Counted from the stretch's first letter, positions 50,223-60,046 are shown. The stretch: DNA of 64,000 bases from Fibrobacter sp. UWH4 (GCF_900142475.1 NZ_FRAY01000003.1:124001-188000), one strand, 5' to 3'. The notes: generated by a model not told the origin, from the letters alone. Translations and numbers: made by a program.

Positions 50223-51101
50223 CTATTTCTTTCGTTCGTTGATGATGGAGCGCAAATCCGCAATCGTAATCTGGTACGGGGTGCGGCAGAAGTCGCAAAT
50301 CACTTCGAGGTCCTTGCCTTCTTTTTCGAGGTCCTGCAAGTCCTTGAGCGGGAGCGTGGCGAGCGTTGCCACGGTGCGTTCGCGGCTGCAGGGGCAGTAA
50401 GCCTTCGGGTCGATTTCTTTGACGATATCGATTTCGTAGGGGCCGCGCAGCTGGTCCAGGAGCTCGTCCAGGTCAAAACCTTCGGGCGTGTTCATGTCAC
50501 AGAACTTCGGCAAGTTCTGGATAATGACTTCGATCAGGTTGATGTCCTTGTCTTCGAGGTCGGGGAAGGCTTCGATGTAGAATCCGGCGGCGTAGTCGAG
50601 CTTGCTCGGGTCATCTTTGTTGAAGGCGGCTTCGATGCCCACGGCCGAGCGGATCTGTTCGGATTGCAAAAGGTAGGTGGCGAGGTTCTGGCCCATGGAT
50701 ACGGCGGGAGCCTCGATAATGCTTTCGTGGACGCGCTTGCCCTGTTCGTTCAGCTTGACGACGCGGACACTCTGCGGAATCAGGGCGGGCTCGTTACCGC
50801 CAACGGCCTGGAGTTCCGGCTGCGGAATCATGGCGCGCACCAGGCCCTGCGGCGTGGAGTCCGACTGCACCAGCGTGATTTCGCCCGAGAAACGGGTGGT
50901 AAAGCTCACGGTGCCCGGGAACTTGAGCGATGCGCTCAAGAAAATGCTTGCGATGGAGTTTTCGGCGAGGAGCTTGAGGGCGAAACCCTGTGCGTTATGC
51001 TTCTTGCCGATTTCGTTCATCGTCGCGGTCAAGTCGACGACAATCAGGCGGAAGGGCGTCTTCTTGCCCGTAGCGCGGATAATGCGGTCCTTGAAATTCA
51101 T
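50223..51101 (-). CDS. hslO: Hsp33 redox-regulated chaperone
   Basis: A 292-residue Hsp33 homologue. The N-terminal domain has 'DRIIRATGKKTPFRLIVVDL' and 'TRFSGEITLVQSDSTPQGLV', and the C-terminal redox switch has four zinc Cys as 'YCPCSRERT' and 'VICDFCRTPYQI'. Oxidative unfolding releases zinc and turns on holdase activity in the cytosol. All four Cys are present. It lies between recG and thrH in one minus-strand operon. Confidence 0.92.
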   Translation of the reverse strand: MNFKDRIIRATGKKTPFRLIVVDLTATMNEIGKKHNAQGFALKLLAENSIASIFLSASLKFPGTVSFTTRFSGEITLVQSDSTPQGLVRAMIPQPELQAVGGNEPALIPQSVRVVKLNEQGKRVHESIIEAPAVSMGQNLATYLLQSEQIRSAVGIEAAFNKDDPSKLDYAAGFYIEAFPDLEDKDINLIEVIIQNLPKFCDMNTPEGFDLDELLDQLRGPYEIDIVKEIDPKAYCPCSRERTVATLATLPLKDLQDLEKEGKDLEVICDFCRTPYQITIADLRSIINERKK

Positions 51102-51117
51102 GGCCCAAATTTAGTAA

Positions 51118-53166
51118 TTAATGCACGCCGTCTTCGTTAGCGGATTTCTTTTCGCTGTACCAGAGCTGGATTTTTTCGCGGGCATCCTCGTCGAAGGAGT
51201 CTTTATCCTTCAAGATGTTTTCCGCCATCTGCAGGGTTTCGGCGATAAGTTCCTGGTCATGAATCCAGTCAAACCAGCGGAACACCCAACTGCCGCTTTG
51301 CTCGTTGCCTTCGAGGTTGCCCGCTCCGCGAGTCTGTAAGTCGAGTTCGGCGATTTCAAAGCCGTCGTCGGTGTGGCTGAACTGGGTAAGGCGATCGAGC
51401 GTGTTGTCCGCGGAAGCATCTTCCGGAAGCATCAGGAAACACCACGCCTGTACGTCGCCGCGGCCAACACGCCCGCGCAGCTGGTGCAGCTGCGCCAGCC
51501 CGAATCGATCGGGCTGGTCGATCGCCATGATGTTTGCCTCGGGAACATTAACGCCAACTTCAATTACCGTCGTCGCCACTAAGATATGGACTTTCCCTGC
51601 AGCGAATTGCTTTAAAATTCCGTCGCGTTCCTCTTCGTCCATCTGCCCGTGAATGCCTTCCACGACAACAGACGGGTCGAATGCTCGCAGTTCCTGCACA
51701 ACGTCCTCGACGCTTCGCGCGTTTCCTTCGTCGTCGCTTCCGACTCGGCTTACAATCCAGTAACAGAGGTTTCCGCCTTTCGCCTCGTTACAGATAAACT
51801 TCTTCATGTCGTTTCGCTTGTCGGGGCTTACGAGTCGTGTCTTGACGGGTTTTCTTCCGGCAGGCTTTTCCTTGATCGAAATCACCTGCAAGTCACCGTA
51901 AAGTGTCATGGCGAGGCTTCGCGGAATGGGCGTCGCGCTCATCACGAGCATGTCGGGGTATTCGCCTTTAGAGAGCAATGCTTCGCGCTGGTTCACGCCA
52001 AAGCGGTGCTGTTCGTCGATAATCACGAATCCGAGTTTTGCAAATGTAACGTCCTTGGAAAACAGGGCGTGCGTTCCGATGACGGCTTGGCAAAGCCCCA
52101 TTTGCAATTCGCCCAGAATCTGCCGCTTTTCGGCGGCGGGGGTAGCCCCGACCAACAGTTGAACGCGCATTCCAGCCGCTTCGAAGAACGGCTTCATCTG
52201 CTTAAAATGCTGTCGAGCCAGAATATCGGTCGGTACCATCAGGGCGCATTGCTCGCCGGCACCGCACACGGCTAGCATCGAAAGCATCGCAACAACCGTC
52301 TTGCCGCACCCCACGTCTCCTTGCAACAAGGCGTGGAACTGTTTTTTCCCGTTCAAACCGTCGATGATTCGGTTGAGGGCGGCGTCCTGCCCGCCAGTTA
52401 GGCTAAATGGCAAGCGGGACTTGGCGAGCATCACCTGTCCCAGGTCAATTTGCCTTTCGTGTCCGCGAATTTTCTGGTTCTCGCGACGCTTGATCATGCG
52501 CAGACAGAAGGGGAGAAGTTCCAGAATTTTAAGTTCAAATTTCGATTTGCGAATGGATTCGAAATCGGCGGGCTTGTGCAAGACGGCGAGATTCTTCAGG
52601 ACCGGATTGAAATGCAGATAGTCCGTCAGTTCCCTGGGACAGATTCCAGATAAAGTAAGGGCCGGAAAATGGAAGATGACGTTGTACCAGTTGCGTAGGG
52701 ATTTCTGCGTGATGCGCGCCTTGGTCATTGCCTCGGTCATGGAATACACCGGGAGTATTTGCCCGTTGAACTGTTCGTCTGAATCCATCGGTTGCATGTC
52801 GGGGTGCGTCATTTGCAATCCGCGATATTCGCCTACGACGCCCGTTGCAAGCCACCTTGTCCCCGGTTGCAGTCGCCTGCTTTGGTAGGAGGCACCCTTA
52901 AAAAAGGTCAGTGTGATTTCTCCGGTGCCGTCGGTGAGCGTCGCTACAAAGCGACTAGAACGCCCCCGCAGGATTCCTCCTCTTTGGATGGTTCCTATAA
53001 CGACGGCTCGTTCTCCTACGTGCAGGTTGCCGATGGGTGTCACCTTGGTCTGGTCCAGGTATGTACGCGGGATATTGTATAGAAAATCGGCGAGCGATAC
53101 AATGCCTGCCGCCTTGAAGGCTTCCAGGCTCTTCGGTCCCATCTTGGGTAGGTTACTCAGGTCCAT
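51118..53166 (-). CDS. recG: ATP-dependent DNA helicase RecG
   Basis: A 682-residue RecG of normal length. The N-terminal wedge/OB domain has 'ERAVVIGTIQRGGILRGRSS'. Helicase motifs are Walker A 'LLQGDVGCGKTVVAMLSM', the DEXH-like box 'VIIDEQHRFGVNQREALLSK', 'MSATPIPRSLAMTLYGDL' and 'HQLRGRVGRGDVQAWCFLM'. It remodels stalled replication forks and Holliday junctions. It starts 2 bases after the mlaD stop. Confidence 0.94.
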   Translation of the reverse strand: MDLSNLPKMGPKSLEAFKAAGIVSLADFLYNIPRTYLDQTKVTPIGNLHVGERAVVIGTIQRGGILRGRSSRFVATLTDGTGEITLTFFKGASYQSRRLQPGTRWLATGVVGEYRGLQMTHPDMQPMDSDEQFNGQILPVYSMTEAMTKARITQKSLRNWYNVIFHFPALTLSGICPRELTDYLHFNPVLKNLAVLHKPADFESIRKSKFELKILELLPFCLRMIKRRENQKIRGHERQIDLGQVMLAKSRLPFSLTGGQDAALNRIIDGLNGKKQFHALLQGDVGCGKTVVAMLSMLAVCGAGEQCALMVPTDILARQHFKQMKPFFEAAGMRVQLLVGATPAAEKRQILGELQMGLCQAVIGTHALFSKDVTFAKLGFVIIDEQHRFGVNQREALLSKGEYPDMLVMSATPIPRSLAMTLYGDLQVISIKEKPAGRKPVKTRLVSPDKRNDMKKFICNEAKGGNLCYWIVSRVGSDDEGNARSVEDVVQELRAFDPSVVVEGIHGQMDEEERDGILKQFAAGKVHILVATTVIEVGVNVPEANIMAIDQPDRFGLAQLHQLRGRVGRGDVQAWCFLMLPEDASADNTLDRLTQFSHTDDGFEIAELDLQTRGAGNLEGNEQSGSWVFRWFDWIHDQELIAETLQMAENILKDKDSFDEDAREKIQLWYSEKKSANEDGVH

Positions 53167-53168
53167 CT

Positions 53169-54167
53169 TTATTCGGGGAGGGCTTCGCCCTTTTCGCTGC
53201 GTTCGCGCGCTTTTTCGCGAGCGGTCTTACCGATGATGTTCAGGTTCTTCCAGGTGAACGGCTTGATCGGGTTGCCATTTTCGTCAAGCATCTTGATGCC
53301 CTTGGTATCGATGGCACGCACGAGTTCGTTGAGCTTGAATACGAGCTCGTTTACCTTGTCCACTGTTTCGGAGGAGTATAGAACCTTGCTATACAGGGTG
53401 TGTGTCTCGATTTGGGCAATAAGGTCGTTTGTCTTTTGCGCCCCGTCCGAAATGGTCTTTAAGGCGCTTTCGGCAAGTTGCATTTTTGCATTAACGGCTT
53501 CGGTGATGCTGCGGATGGCGGAGTCCGCCTGCAAAGAAGCTTCGGTGATATTCGCACTCGCCGAATTGATTTGTAAGAAGAGGCTGTTGAGGGTGGGCTG
53601 CAGCGTTCTTAGAGTCTGTTCGGTGTTTTGCAGGGCCGATTCAATGCTGACGAGCATTTCTTCGAATATCTGACTTGCCGGTTGATGCGTCGAGTCTCCT
53701 TTGATGACCAAGAGGACTAATTCTCGGATAGAGGTAATCTGCTCGTTGACCACTTCGATCTGGCGTAAAGCTTCGGCAAGGCCCGGCTCAAAATGCCCTT
53801 GGTGGATATAGTCATCGGGGAGGACTTTGCCTGTTTTTGAGGGAATCACCTCGATGCCGCGCTGTCCCATAATGGCGTAGTTAATGTTGTTGAACTGGGT
53901 GCCTTCGCGGATGACAATCGGCTGGTTAAACTTGATCTGGACGCGGGCCCGGTCGCCGAGCCACCGGACCTTTCCAATTGTTCCGACCGTGTAGCCACGG
54001 ATGGTTACCTGGTCTTCGGGTTGCAGTGAACCTAAGTCGTCGAAATCGACCTGGATGATGGTCTTGGCTTCGTGATGAGCATCCCACATGCAGTAGGCGA
54101 TAAACGCAAAAAGGCCGATAAGCGCCACGAGCGAAATATAGCCCAATGTCCGGTCGGAAATTTTCAT
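53169..54167 (-). CDS. MlaD/MCE-domain lipid transport protein
   Basis: A 332-residue protein with one N-terminal membrane helix ('GYISLVALIGLFAFIAYCMW'), then an MCE domain near residues 38-115 ('TIIQVDFDDLGSLQPEDQVT', 'VRWLGDRARVQIKFNQPI', 'GQRGIEVIPSKTGKVLPDDY'). A long helical region follows to about residue 290 and a charged tail. MCE proteins form rings that pass phospholipids between the inner and outer membranes. The MlaE/MlaF permease and ATPase partners are not in this window. The last residues are encoded over an 18-base sequence (53215-53232) that also occurs in the 28.3-kb repeat cluster. Confidence 0.88.
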   Translation of the reverse strand: MKISDRTLGYISLVALIGLFAFIAYCMWDAHHEAKTIIQVDFDDLGSLQPEDQVTIRGYTVGTIGKVRWLGDRARVQIKFNQPIVIREGTQFNNINYAIMGQRGIEVIPSKTGKVLPDDYIHQGHFEPGLAEALRQIEVVNEQITSIRELVLLVIKGDSTHQPASQIFEEMLVSIESALQNTEQTLRTLQPTLNSLFLQINSASANITEASLQADSAIRSITEAVNAKMQLAESALKTISDGAQKTNDLIAQIETHTLYSKVLYSSETVDKVNELVFKLNELVRAIDTKGIKMLDENGNPIKPFTWKNLNIIGKTAREKARERSEKGEALPE

Positions 54168-54182
54168 AGGTCAGAATATAGT

Positions 54183-54210
54183 AAAAAGTCCCGGCATACT
54201 GCCGGGACTT
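54183..54210 (-). terminator. Terminator of the RND efflux operon
   Basis: AAGTCCCGGC (54186-54195) and GCCGGGACTT (54201-54210). On the minus strand the hairpin is followed by TTTTT, 25 bases after the RND gene. Confidence 0.85.
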
Positions 54211-54234
54211 GTTTCTCTCTCTATTGTCTAAAGG

Positions 54235-57200
54235 CTATTCCTTGCTACGACGACGCTTGGCGATAATCTTGTTCGCCTTGCTCTTTACCTTGCTTGTAAT
54301 GGCGTTCGGGAGCCAGAAGAAGGTCGGCACCAGGTACATGGTGAGGAGGGCGGACACAATCAAGCCACCCACCGAGGCGATACCCATAGGCTGGGTCATG
54401 GCGGCCACGTCACCACCCAGGGCGAAGGCCAGCGGAAGCTGGGCCACCACAGAGGCAAACGTTGCAAGCACAATGGGCTGGAACTTGGTCTTTGCAGCGG
54501 TCATAATGGCAGAACGCCGTCCCATGGCACCGCTACGCAAGAGCCTGTTGGCTTCGTCCAGGAGTAGAATAGCGTTGTTCACCACCACACCGATAAGCAT
54601 CACGATAGCCATCAGGGAAATCATGGACAGTGCCTTGCCGGTAAAGATAAGGGATAGGAACACACCGATTGCACCCATCGGGATCGTAGTCATGATGATG
54701 AAGGGCTGGGCGAAACTTTCCAGGAGGGCCACCAGCAAGATGTAGGTCAGGATAATGGCCATGATGATAGCGGTAATGAATTCCTGCACCATGTCGTTCT
54801 GCATGTCGGCGTTACCACCGAAGCCGAAAGTGACTCCTTCCGGAACTTCGTCCTTCATGTCGGCGGTGAGCTTGCCCAGCTTACCCATGATTTCACCGGT
54901 AGTGTGTCCCGGCAACAGGTTCATGGAAATGTCGATACGGCTCAGCTTGCGCTTACGGTCAATTCGGGTCGGACCGGCACCGTCTTCCACGAAGAAGAGT
55001 TCGCTTGTATTCACGTAGCCCTTCGGCGTGAGAATCGGGAGTGTCTCGATATCGCTATGGCTCTGTCTGTCCTTTTCCTGCAGGCGGACATACACGTCGT
55101 ATTCTTCACCGTCTTCGGTGTACTGGCCCGCTTCGTAACCGCTCACGGCGATGTAGTTGTAAGTGGCTACGGTCTTTAGGGTCACGCCGTAGTCGGCCAA
55201 GGCCTGACGGTTCGGAATCAGGCGGATTTCGGGCTTACCGGCTTCGTAGCTGGTCTTCACGTCCACGATACCGTCGATTTTTTCCTTGACGCGGTCCATG
55301 ACGATTTCTGCAGCCTTGATCACGGAATCCTGCTTGAGGCCGCTCACTTCCAGCACCACATCGCCACTGGAGTTGTTGCTCATTTCAGAAGCGGAGGTGG
55401 ACTTGATGGAAATGTAGGCGTCAGGAATGTCTGCAAAGTAGGGGCGCAGGGAGTCCACGATCTGGTCGGTACTGCGGGTACGGCCTTCCCAGTCCTTCAG
55501 GAGCTTGACACGCATGGTCGCCTGGTTCACGGACGTCATACCGTTAGAACCGCCAACATTCATGCTGTAGTGTTTGATTTCCGGCAGGTCCTTGATACGG
55601 CTTTCGATAATGCGGGCTACACTGTCCGTGGTTTCCACGTTGGTACCCACCGGCATTTCCAATTTAATGGCCATCATACCCTGGTCCTGCTTAGGAGCAA
55701 GTTCCACAGTCATCTTGTTTATGGCCATGTAGCCTACAAACATGACCATGGCCACGAGAACCACAACCTGGAAAAGAACTCCGGGAATAGAAAGGCAGAA
55801 GGAAAGGGTCTTCAGGTATACGAAACGGATGCCGTTCAGTACCGTGGGGAAGATTCCGAAAATGCGTTCGCCAATAGAAGGCTTGTCTTCGATGATGTTG
55901 CCGTTCTCGTCCTTCTTTTTACCCTTGAACAGGTAGGCCGCCATAAGCGGGGTCAGGGTAAAGGTCATGATCAGGGACACCGCTGTCGCAAACACCATGG
56001 TCATACCGAAGGTGCGGAAAAAGATACCCACGATGGACTTCATGAAGGCAATCGGCACGAACACGCAGACGTTTGTGAGCGTGGATGCCATGATGGCGAC
56101 CATGATTTCGGAGGTGCCCCTGTAGGCAGCTTCTTTCGGGTCCAGCCCGAGCTTCAGCTTTTCGTTGATGTTTTCAAGCACCACGATGGAGTTCGTCACC
56201 AATAGACCCACAGAAGAGGAAAGGGCCATGAGGGACATCATGTTGATGCCGAAGCCGGCAAAGTACATCAGGGTAAAGGCGCCGATCACGGAAATGGGCA
56301 TAGTCAGGGCCGCGATGATCATCGTGGAGAACTTACCCAAGAAGAGGAGCAACAGAATGGCCGTCAGGGCAATGGCAATCATGATGTTCTGAATCACGTT
56401 GTCAATGGATTCGTTCACGGCTTCACTCTTGTCGTAAATCAGGTGCAGCTCGAAACCTTCCGGAAGGGTCTTGTTGATTTCTTCCATGCGCTTGAGTACG
56501 CCTTTGGAAACATCCACCACGTTGGCGTCAGAGCGCTTCTTGATATCCAGTGCAATCGAGTTCACGCCGTTGAAGCGGGCGGCCGAGGTAATGGTTTCGA
56601 TAGTGTCCTTGACCTTTGCGATTTCGGAAAGCTTGATGACTCCCTTGCTGGTGGGAATGTCCAGGTTCCGCATCTCGTCCAGGCTCTTGAACTTACCGGC
56701 GGTACGGACGGATGTGTTCTTGTGTTTGCCGATGACTTCACCCACCGGGTTGTTCACGTTGGTAGCACCATAGAGACCCATAATCGTGGTGATGTCCACG
56801 TTACGGTCAATCATCTTGTCCTTGTCCAGTTCAATGGAAATCTGGCGGGTGGTACCACCGAACACGTCCACGCTGGCCACGCCCGAAACAGAGGTGAACA
56901 GAGGTTCGATTTCGTCTTCCACCTTCTGGCGGAGTTCCGTGGAGTTCAGGGGACCCGTAAAGGAAATGGCCATGATAGCGGAGGCGTTAATGTCCACCTT
57001 CGAAATAATAGGTGCTTCCACGGCGTCCGGGAAGTTGGCCGCGGCCAGTTCAATTTTGGAACGGACGTCGTTAGCGGCCACGTCCACGTCGATACCCATG
57101 TTGAACATGGCCACCACGATACCGTAGTTTTCCATACAGATGGACTGCACGTAGTCGATGCCGTCCACCAGTTCCACCTGGTCTTCGATGGGCTTGATAA

Positions 57201-57381
57201 TGGTGGTTTCGATTTCTTCCGGGTTAGCGCCCGGATACACGATTGTACCGGTGACCACGGGGATGTCGAATTTCGGCATCAGGTCCACCACCATCATGGA
57301 GTAGGTGTAGAGACCGAAAACCACGATGGCCAAAATGACCATGAGCATGGTAATCGGTTTATAGATACTGGCCTTAATCAT
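54235..57381 (-). CDS. RND efflux transporter, inner-membrane pump
   Basis: A 1048-residue RND pump of the HAE1 type with two repeats of six helices and large periplasmic loops ('LMPKFDIPVVTGTIVYPGAN', 'AFGGNADMQNDMV'-like region in loop 2). The proton-relay positions of AcrB are changed: helix 4 reads 'SVGLLVTNSIVVLENI' with Thr396/Asn397 where AcrB has Asp407/Asp408, and helix 10 reads 'GVVVNNAILLLDEANR' with Asn935 for Lys940. Thus coupling must use other residues, or transport may differ. It is third in an operon with the outer-membrane channel and adaptor genes. Substrate unknown. Confidence 0.9.
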   Translation of the reverse strand: MIKASIYKPITMLMVILAIVVFGLYTYSMMVVDLMPKFDIPVVTGTIVYPGANPEEIETTIIKPIEDQVELVDGIDYVQSICMENYGIVVAMFNMGIDVDVAANDVRSKIELAAANFPDAVEAPIISKVDINASAIMAISFTGPLNSTELRQKVEDEIEPLFTSVSGVASVDVFGGTTRQISIELDKDKMIDRNVDITTIMGLYGATNVNNPVGEVIGKHKNTSVRTAGKFKSLDEMRNLDIPTSKGVIKLSEIAKVKDTIETITSAARFNGVNSIALDIKKRSDANVVDVSKGVLKRMEEINKTLPEGFELHLIYDKSEAVNESIDNVIQNIMIAIALTAILLLLFLGKFSTMIIAALTMPISVIGAFTLMYFAGFGINMMSLMALSSSVGLLVTNSIVVLENINEKLKLGLDPKEAAYRGTSEIMVAIMASTLTNVCVFVPIAFMKSIVGIFFRTFGMTMVFATAVSLIMTFTLTPLMAAYLFKGKKKDENGNIIEDKPSIGERIFGIFPTVLNGIRFVYLKTLSFCLSIPGVLFQVVVLVAMVMFVGYMAINKMTVELAPKQDQGMMAIKLEMPVGTNVETTDSVARIIESRIKDLPEIKHYSMNVGGSNGMTSVNQATMRVKLLKDWEGRTRSTDQIVDSLRPYFADIPDAYISIKSTSASEMSNNSSGDVVLEVSGLKQDSVIKAAEIVMDRVKEKIDGIVDVKTSYEAGKPEIRLIPNRQALADYGVTLKTVATYNYIAVSGYEAGQYTEDGEEYDVYVRLQEKDRQSHSDIETLPILTPKGYVNTSELFFVEDGAGPTRIDRKRKLSRIDISMNLLPGHTTGEIMGKLGKLTADMKDEVPEGVTFGFGGNADMQNDMVQEFITAIIMAIILTYILLVALLESFAQPFIIMTTIPMGAIGVFLSLIFTGKALSMISLMAIVMLIGVVVNNAILLLDEANRLLRSGAMGRRSAIMTAAKTKFQPIVLATFASVVAQLPLAFALGGDVAAMTQPMGIASVGGLIVSALLTMYLVPTFFWLPNAITSKVKSKANKIIAKRRRSKE

Positions 57382-57393
57382 TCAGCAAAACTC

Positions 57394-58446
57394 CTATTCG
57401 ACGATCAGAACCTTGTCGCCGTCGTTCATCTTGGACAGGCCTTCGACAATGATGGTTTCGTCTCCTTCGAGACCTTCAATAATCTGCACGTCGTCCTTGG
57501 TCTGTACACCCAGCTTCACGATCTTGCGGAGTGCCTTGCCTTCGGCATTGACGGTCCAGATGGCATTCAGGCCGTTACGGTAGACGATGGCTTCGGTGGG
57601 AACCACGATGCCTTCAACTTGGCGTGCATCGAGTTCGGCGGTCACGTACATGCCGGGCAGGAGCTTTTTACCCTTGTTGTCGAAGGTCACTTCGACGGGG
57701 AAGAAACGGGTGACTGGGTCCGCGGCAAGAGGAATGAGCGTGACTTTTCCCTTGAGTGTTTCTCCGGCGACGGTCACGGTTGCAGAAGCGCCCTTCTTGA
57801 AGTAGCCGATATCCTGGCTTGTGACGTTCAGCTTGAGGATGACCTTGTTCAGCTTGGCGATCGTTGCGAACTTTGCGCCGACTCCGGGAGTCTGGCCGAC
57901 CTGGAACTTGAGCTCGGTCACCACACCTGCTTCGGGTGCGAGAATCAAGGTGGCGCGGCGGGCTGCTTCGAGGTTCATCTTGGCGACCTTGAGCTGCATT
58001 TCCTGGGCGTCCATATCTTGCTGGCTGATTCCGCCCTTCTGGTAGACTTCGCGCATGCGTTCCGTTGCCTTTTCAAGCACCGCGATTTGTTCCTGGGCCT
58101 GCTGGTACTGGGTGTTGTCGCCGGTGTAGAGGTATTCGGCGAGAACCTGGTCCTTTTGTACGGAGGAACCGACCTGGACGTTAATCTTTGCGATGGGGTC
58201 GCCCATCTTGCAAATGGCACTGTTCTGGTTCATCCCTTCGATGGTGCCGCTGTATTTGCGCACATCGGTAAGCTTTGCTTTAGCGGCCTTTACCACGCGG
58301 GCCGGCTTGCCTTTTTCCTTCTGGATTTCTTCGATGGTAGAGGCTTTCTTGGGTTCGTTGTTCTTGGCCTCGTCCTTTTGGTTACAGGCAACGAGGAGCA
58401 TAGATGCTGTGGCGAGGGTCAGGAGGGTTTTGAGTGTCTTATTCAT
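57394..58446 (-). CDS. RND efflux periplasmic adaptor (membrane fusion protein)
   Basis: A 350-residue HlyD/AcrA-type adaptor. A lipoprotein signal ('TLATASMLLVACNQ') anchors it to the inner membrane. A lipoyl half ('GDPIAKINVQVGSSVQKDQV'), a coiled-coil hairpin near residues 110-175, the second lipoyl half ('LILAPEAGVVTELKFQVGQT'), a beta barrel ('GYFKKGASATVTVAGETLKG') and a membrane-proximal domain follow in order. It joins the RND pump to the TolC channel. It is 15 bases after the channel gene and 12 bases before the pump gene. Confidence 0.9.
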   Translation of the reverse strand: MNKTLKTLLTLATASMLLVACNQKDEAKNNEPKKASTIEEIQKEKGKPARVVKAAKAKLTDVRKYSGTIEGMNQNSAICKMGDPIAKINVQVGSSVQKDQVLAEYLYTGDNTQYQQAQEQIAVLEKATERMREVYQKGGISQQDMDAQEMQLKVAKMNLEAARRATLILAPEAGVVTELKFQVGQTPGVGAKFATIAKLNKVILKLNVTSQDIGYFKKGASATVTVAGETLKGKVTLIPLAADPVTRFFPVEVTFDNKGKKLLPGMYVTAELDARQVEGIVVPTEAIVYRNGLNAIWTVNAEGKALRKIVKLGVQTKDDVQIIEGLEGDETIIVEGLSKMNDGDKVLIVE

Positions 58447-58461
58447 TCTTTCCTCTTCTTA

Positions 58462-59865
58462 TTAATATTCACCGGTGGCCTGGAGAAGCGCGTTGTAGGC
58501 CTTGTTCCATTCGACGATAGCCGACATATAGTCGAGCTTTGCTGTGCGGAGGCTGTTCTCTGCAGTAAGAAGGTTCAGCTGCGTTTCGCGTCCAATTTTG
58601 TAGGCCGCATTCGTCAGGTCATAATTCTTTTGTGCAAGATCGATTTGGCGCTTTGCAATTTCGATTTGCGAGTTAGCGTCTTCGAGCGTGTTGGCGCAGG
58701 ATTCAATCTGTACGCGGAATCCGCGTTCGGCGGTTTCCTTCTTGATTTGGGTGCTGCGCAGGTTCGACTTGGCCTGTACCACGGCTTCCTTGGTCTTCAT
58801 GCCGTTAAACAGGTTCATCTTGAGGTTAAGGGCGATATACTTGTTGATGTTTTCGTCCCAGTCCGGAGTGTCCCACTGGTAGAAGTGGTTCTTGTTGTTG
58901 CTGTACTTAAGACCGCCAACGAGAACGATTGTGGGCTTGTATCCGCCCTCTTCGATAGAGATGTTCTTGACGAGCATTTCTTCGCTTGCTTCGAGCATCA
59001 CCAGTTCCTTGCGGCGTTTTTTCACGTTCGCCATGGAGGTGTCGGGATAGGAGTAGCCCTGCAACGGGTCGCGAAGGTCTCCCTTGAATTGTACTTCGGA
59101 TTCCCATTCCATGCCCATGGTGTTAAGAAGGGCGTTGCGGGCGAGGACTCTGCTTTTTTCCATGCTGTTAATCTTGGAATTCAGCTGGTCCATCGAAAGC
59201 TGCACACGAATTAGGTCAAGCTCGGTGGCAAGTCCGCTCTTGAGCGACTGTTCCACGAAGTTCAGGTTTTCCTGGAGCATGTTCTTGGATTCGTAGAGAA
59301 TCGTGACTGCGGAATCCAGGTAGATGAGCTGGTCGAAAGCGTTTTCAACGTCGTAGCGGACGCTTGCCTTGGTGTTGTCCAGGTTTACTTCCTTCAAGTG
59401 CTTGTAAACCTTCGCAATTTCGATTCCGGTTCCCACCTTACCTTGGGCGTAAAGAATCTGGGTTGCGGTAAGTCCGACGCTGGACTGCCAGCGGTATCCC
59501 TGGGACTTCATGCCGTAAATGAGCCCGTCCATGGCTGGGGCAAGAGCGTTTGCCGCAAAAGGTTCATTATCACCTGCATCCATAGCGGATGCGGCCTTGC
59601 TTAAACTCTTGCTGTTTTCCACATCGTCCAACCCAAAAACGCGGGTGACGGTTGCGTCGAGGTCAATGGAGGGTAGGGCGCTTCCGTACCCGGCATCAAC
59701 CTGCGAATTCGCCGAAACGAGTTCTTCTTCGGCGGTTTTGACGTCTGAGGACTTTTCGAGGGCGATTTTGACGGCTTCTTCGCGCGTATAAGTTGTTGCA
59801 CCCGCCCATTGCGGGGTTGCGAGGCACAGCGCCATGGCCGATAATGCTGCTAAATGCCTGGGCAT
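58462..59865 (-). CDS. TolC-family outer membrane channel
   Basis: A 467-residue protein with a Sec signal ('LAALSAMALCLATPQWAGA') and two outer membrane efflux protein repeats of long helices: 'REEAVKIALEKSSDVKTAEE' begins the first, and 'QIEIAKRQIDLAQKNYDLTN' with 'GRETQLNLLTAENSLRTAKL' ends the second. The ATG at 59865 (MPRHL) is chosen because AGGAG lies 6 bases upstream; the upstream frame begins with a TTG at 59895 that has no such site. It is first gene of the tripartite efflux operon. Confidence 0.9.
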   Translation of the reverse strand: MPRHLAALSAMALCLATPQWAGATTYTREEAVKIALEKSSDVKTAEEELVSANSQVDAGYGSALPSIDLDATVTRVFGLDDVENSKSLSKAASAMDAGDNEPFAANALAPAMDGLIYGMKSQGYRWQSSVGLTATQILYAQGKVGTGIEIAKVYKHLKEVNLDNTKASVRYDVENAFDQLIYLDSAVTILYESKNMLQENLNFVEQSLKSGLATELDLIRVQLSMDQLNSKINSMEKSRVLARNALLNTMGMEWESEVQFKGDLRDPLQGYSYPDTSMANVKKRRKELVMLEASEEMLVKNISIEEGGYKPTIVLVGGLKYSNNKNHFYQWDTPDWDENINKYIALNLKMNLFNGMKTKEAVVQAKSNLRSTQIKKETAERGFRVQIESCANTLEDANSQIEIAKRQIDLAQKNYDLTNAAYKIGRETQLNLLTAENSLRTAKLDYMSAIVEWNKAYNALLQATGEY

Positions 59866-59994
59866 TCTTTCTCCTATAGTTTTTTTGCGCTCCAAATCTA
59901 AAAAAATATTGCACTACATAAAAGGGGAGAGGGGGGTGTTTAGGGGATGAAATGCACTAAAAAGGGTATGAATGGGAGAAAAAGATAATAAGAA

Positions 59995-60013
59995 ACGCCC
60001 GCTTCGCGGGCGT
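59995..60013 (-). terminator. Terminator of the nadB-to-ybaB gene series
   Basis: ACGCCCGC-TTC-GCGGGCGT. On the minus strand it is followed by TTTCTTATT, 34 bases after ybaB. Confidence 0.75.
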
Positions 60014-60046
60014 AAAATCTGGTGGCGTTTTACCATCGAAGGACGG

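Noticed and set aside
56443-59214. Plus-strand open frame of 923 codons opposite the efflux genes
   Set aside because: It is the shadow of two well-supported minus-strand genes (RND pump and adaptor), has no start signal and reads as His/Val/Phe-rich nonsense.
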